Shown: positions 61,228 to 64,000 of the stretch, one piece after another | Layout: every line of letters starts with the position of its first letter | Numbering within the stretch: position 1 is the first letter of the stretch | Source: Streptomyces albipurpureus | GTDB lineage: Bacteria > Actinomycetota > Actinomycetes > Streptomycetales > Streptomycetaceae | Direction: 5' to 3' | Length of the DNA: 64,000 bases | Assembly: GCF_023701525.1 (NCBI RefSeq) | Contig: NZ_JAMQAW010000036.1 | Span: 161,487 to 225,486, forward strand | The notes under the pieces: model-generated | Databases searched by the model: none | The model's input: the letters and a program-made list of their open reading frames with translations, nothing else | Told to the model about the DNA's origin: nothing | Made by a program: the position numbers and the translations under genes

Positions 61228-62072
61228 GCCGCAAACCCCGGAGAGTCGGGATACGCCGCGTCAGGCGCCGGGACAACGTCGCCGGTCTGCTGGTGGCGGC
61301 GGTGATCGGTTTCCCCGTCTACTGGATGGTTCTCACCGCGTTCCGACCCGCCTCCCAAGTGCTCAGCAATCCACCGGTGTTCTGGCCCAACGGCTTCACC
61401 CTGGACAACTTCTCCCGAGCCATGGGAACCGAGACGTTCTGGGCCAATGTGCGCTCCAGCGTCGTCATCGGGCTGGGCACCGTCGTGGTCTCCCTGGTGA
61501 TCGGCACCCTTGCGGCATTCGCCGTCGCACGGTTTCGGTTCGCCGGGCGGAAGGCGTTCGTCGTGGTGATTCTGGGGGTCCAGATGATTCCCCTGACGGC
61601 CCTGGTCATCCCCGTATACCTACTGATCAACGACGTGGGAATGACGGACACCCTGACCGGGGTGATCCTCACCTATCTCGTCTTCATGCTGCCCTTCACG
61701 GTCTGGCTGCTCCGCGGTTTCATCGCCGGAATCCCGCCCGAGTTGGAGGAGGCGGCGATGGTCGACGGGTGTACTCGGCTCGGCGCGTTTCGGCGGGTCG
61801 TACTGCCGCTGCTCGCGCCGGGCCTGGTGGCCACCTCGATCTTCGCCATGATCCAGGCGTGGAACGAGTACGTACTGGTCTATGTGCTGCTCTCCAGCCC
61901 GGAGAAGCAGACTCTGAGCATCTGGCTGGTCTCGTTCCAGACCGGATTCGGCACCGACTACGGCGGACTGATGGCCGGGGCCACGCTCACCGCCCTGCCC
62001 GTGGTGGTGTTCTTCCTGATCGTGCAGCGCAGGATCGCCGCCGGGCTGGCCGTCGGCGCCGTCAAGGGGTGA
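61224..62072 (+). CDS. Carbohydrate ABC transporter permease (MalG type)
   Basis: A 282-aa permease with six helices and the EAA loop IPPELEEAAMVDGCTRLGAF. GTG 61224 overlaps the previous stop (GTGA). No ATPase gene follows; streptomycete sugar importers of this type usually share the MsiK ATPase encoded elsewhere, so its absence is expected. Confidence 0.94.
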   Translation: MSRKPRRVGIRRVRRRDNVAGLLVAAVIGFPVYWMVLTAFRPASQVLSNPPVFWPNGFTLDNFSRAMGTETFWANVRSSVVIGLGTVVVSLVIGTLAAFAVARFRFAGRKAFVVVILGVQMIPLTALVIPVYLLINDVGMTDTLTGVILTYLVFMLPFTVWLLRGFIAGIPPELEEAAMVDGCTRLGAFRRVVLPLLAPGLVATSIFAMIQAWNEYVLVYVLLSSPEKQTLSIWLVSFQTGFGTDYGGLMAGATLTALPVVVFFLIVQRRIAAGLAVGAVKG

Positions 62073-62641
62073 GCGCGGAAGGTGCGATGAGGACACAGGG
62101 GCTCGGGGTCCCGCCCCGCTAACGGTGGATCCCGCTGCTGGGGCGTGGTGCCGGTCATGGTCGTTCTGCTGACCGGCACCTCGCCGGTGGCCGCAGGAAC
62201 CGTAGGAAGCAGCCCCTCCGGCGCGGTTTCCGGACAACCGACGCTCAACCGGTGCACAACCGTCCAGGCCCATGTCACAGCCCCGGCCCAGGTGATTGAG
62301 TGGGGGGGACAGCCGCGGTGTGAGAGCCGCGTTGTGTTTCTGTCGGGCGGCGAGAGCGGCAGCAAAGGCGCTGCCGTGCGATCGCTCACCGAGCGTGCCA
62401 ACGATTGCGTGGCCCCGCGGTCCGCGCCCGTGTCGACCGCCACCGCAACCATCGAATCCGCCGAATTCCGCTACCTGTCCAGGTGTCCGGTTGCCCGAAA
62501 CCGCTGCCCGTATGCCCAGCGGTTTCAGCCTGGGTCCATCGGCTTCCCGCCGTATGCCGTCTGTCGCCGCGGCTGCCGGCAACCGTCGGCAGCGCGCTCG
62601 ATCGACAGTCCAACCGTTCCGTGATCACAAGGAGACTTCTC
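62073..62641. other. Intergenic region between sugar importer and radical SAM gene
   Basis: Nearly 570 bases. An open frame at 62145-62624 begins with a hydrophobic stretch (VPVMVVLLTGTSPVAAG) and might encode a small secreted protein, but it has no ribosome binding site and its second half is Arg/Ser-rich, so I do not call it. An AAGGAG for the radical SAM gene lies at its right end. Confidence 0.4.
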
Positions 62642-63736
62642 GTGCCGTCAGACCGTCTGGACCTGGTGTCCAAGCTGTACCAGCCATCGGGGTGGCCAAG
62701 AGTTCTGGAAGCCGCCACCGGCAACCCCTCCAGCGCACCCCTTGTGGTCGACCTCGACCCCACTACCTTCTGCGATCTGGCCTGCCCGGAGTGCATCAGC
62801 GGAAAATTACTCAACCAGGGCCGGTTCACCCCGGAACGACTGGCGGCGCTCGCCGAGGAACTGGTCGCCCTCTCCGTGCAGGCCGTGGTTCTCATCGGCG
62901 GCGGTGAACCGCTCGCCCATCGGGGCACCCGCAATGTCCTTCGGGTACTCGGCGAGGCGGGACTCGCCATCGGTGTCGTCACCAACGGCACGATGATCGC
63001 GCAGAATCTCGATGAACTGGCCGAGTACGCCAGTTGGGTACGGGTCTCCATGGACGCGGGCACCCCCGAGACCTACGGTGTCTTCCGCCCTGACCGCAAG
63101 GGCCGTAGCGTCTTCGACAAGGTTGTCGGCAACATGCGGCTGCTCGCCGACGCCAAGAGCGGAGCACTCGGCTACTCGTTCCTGGTGATGTCGCGGCGGC
63201 TGCCGGACGGCAGCACGGTGAGCAATCACAGCGAGGTGCTCCAGGCCGCCGAACTCGCCCATGACATCGGGTGCGACTACTTCGAGACCAAGGCCATGTT
63301 CGACGACGACCACCACATCATCCAGGTGCCCGAAGACATCCTGGACTCCGTCGACCGCCAGTTGGAGAAGGCGGCCCGTCTGGAGGGCGACTCCTTCCAG
63401 CTGATCAACTCCTCCACGCTCACGGCGCTGCGGACCCATGTCGGACCCGTACAGCCCAAGGAGTACCACCGTTGCCGAGTGGCTGAGCTGCGCACCCTCA
63501 TCACCCCTTCGGGCGTCTATGTGTGCTCCTACCACCGGGGCAATCCGCTGGCCCGGATAGGTGACGCGGTGACCGACGATCTCGCCGACATCTGGCGGGA
63601 CTCCGACCGGGGAATGGTGGACCCGCAACGGGACTGCCACTTCCACTGCGCCCGCCATCTCTCCAATCTGGAGCTGGAGAAGATCGATCGGGGGGAGCGC
63701 CGGGAGCTGGGTAGGGACTACGACCCCTTTATCTAG
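62642..63736 (+). CDS. Radical SAM enzyme with SPASM-like C-terminus
   Basis: A 364-aa radical SAM enzyme. The [4Fe-4S] motif CDLACPEC gives Cys44, Cys48 and Cys51; the GGE-type motif is IGGGEPLAHRG. The C-terminus has clustered Cys (YHRCRVAELR, VYVCSYHRG, DCHFHCARH), like SPASM/twitch enzymes that hold extra clusters. The domain plan resembles BtrN-type dehydrogenases and other aminocyclitol or peptide-modifying enzymes, but the substrate is not evident. GTG 62642 has AAGGAG eight bases upstream. It could act on the same sugar or cyclitol product as the amidinotransferase, which is inference from proximity. Confidence 0.88.
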   Translation: MPSDRLDLVSKLYQPSGWPRVLEAATGNPSSAPLVVDLDPTTFCDLACPECISGKLLNQGRFTPERLAALAEELVALSVQAVVLIGGGEPLAHRGTRNVLRVLGEAGLAIGVVTNGTMIAQNLDELAEYASWVRVSMDAGTPETYGVFRPDRKGRSVFDKVVGNMRLLADAKSGALGYSFLVMSRRLPDGSTVSNHSEVLQAAELAHDIGCDYFETKAMFDDDHHIIQVPEDILDSVDRQLEKAARLEGDSFQLINSSTLTALRTHVGPVQPKEYHRCRVAELRTLITPSGVYVCSYHRGNPLARIGDAVTDDLADIWRDSDRGMVDPQRDCHFHCARHLSNLELEKIDRGERRELGRDYDPFI

Positions 63737-63913
63737 CCCCTTGTCCAGCCGGCCTCTCGGCCGACTGGGCTCGCGATGGCACCCCATCCGCGATCCGGGC
63801 AGGACAGCAGGGCCTTCATCCGACTGAGCGAAGACAGCCGGGCGGGGGCGAGCACTCCCTGCCCGGCTGGTCGAGCTTCGGCTTCGGCCGCGGAGTTGGG
63901 CACAGGGGCGGGT

Positions 63914-63946
63914 GCGCCCGGCCCCTGTCGGCCAGGGGCCGGGCGC
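63914..63946. terminator. Strong hairpin near the right edge
   Basis: A perfect 14-bp stem (gcgcccggcccctg / caggggccgggcgc) with loop tcggc. It lies about 180 bases after the radical SAM stop; a weaker GC-rich hairpin is nearer at 63735-63775. It may serve the radical SAM gene or a gene beyond the edge. No gene is supported from 63737 to the end. Confidence 0.7.
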
Positions 63947-64000
63947 CATCTGCCTTGGCGCAACGGGCTCCATGCCGCACTGGACCACAACAGAGCCGGG

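Noticed and set aside
62145..62624. 159-aa possible secreted protein
   Set aside because: No ribosome binding site and an Arg/Ser-rich second half; kept only as a note in the intergenic entry.

Overview
The window reads as a high-GC actinobacterial chromosome, most likely Streptomyces or a close relative. Reasons: strongly GC-biased third codon positions, frequent GTG starts, a PucR regulator, a DUF574-type methyltransferase, a DnaQ-BRCT-TerD fusion and a sugar importer without its own ATPase are all typical of that group. No database search was run; family names come from motifs and remembered family architecture.

Region 1 (1 to about 15,046) is the right-hand part of an integrated island, visibly less GC-rich than the rest. 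It carries (a) a compact + strand operon of helicase with a DUF3883 nuclease-like tail, DUF1156 DNA methylase and DUF499 ATPase, the composition of the anti-phage type I remember as Hma (helicase-methylase-ATPase), closed by a 13-bp hairpin; (b) a - strand operon of an HNH-helicase fusion, a 197-aa protein and a 51-aa protein, each joined by overlapping stop/start codons; (c) a four-CxxC protein followed by a VapB/VapC toxin-antitoxin pair. The island ends at a 3' fragment of tRNA-Arg(UCU), cut in the anticodon loop and followed by a terminator, as expected for the distal att site of a tRNA-targeting element. A second, decayed tRNA-Arg(CCG)-like fragment lies inside at 13,020. The integrase and the intact tRNA would lie left of the window.

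Region 2 (15.8-33.7 kb) looks like one physiological locus for D-amino-acid-containing peptides. A + strand operon encodes an M20 amidohydrolase, a GNAT acyltransferase and an enolase-superfamily N-succinylamino acid racemase, the known triad for irreversible D- to L-amino acid conversion. A PucR regulator follows. Facing it are genes for a serine D-peptidase/beta-lactamase-like enzyme, an M19 dipeptidase, a fused DppD-DppF ATPase, two permeases, a lipoprotein binding protein, an erythromycin-esterase family protein and a prolyl oligopeptidase.

Region 3 (34.3-51.6 kb) is mixed core: DnaQ-BRCT-TerD fusion, PIG-V-like mannosyltransferase, DUF4956 plus VTC polyphosphate polymerase pair, DUF574 methyltransferase, a beta-carbonic anhydrase/SulP bicarbonate-type operon ending in a coupled Asp-Arg repeat protein, a secreted acidic protein/histidine kinase/response regulator operon, and several small or unknown genes.

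Region 4 (51.7-63.7 kb) looks like a small specialised-metabolism or sugar-derivative locus: a glycosyltransferase-like protein, GNAT, SAM methyltransferase, N,N-dimethylformamidase-like protein, HAD phosphatase, GATM/StrB1-type amidinotransferase, carbohydrate ABC importer and a radical SAM enzyme. Its product is not known to me.
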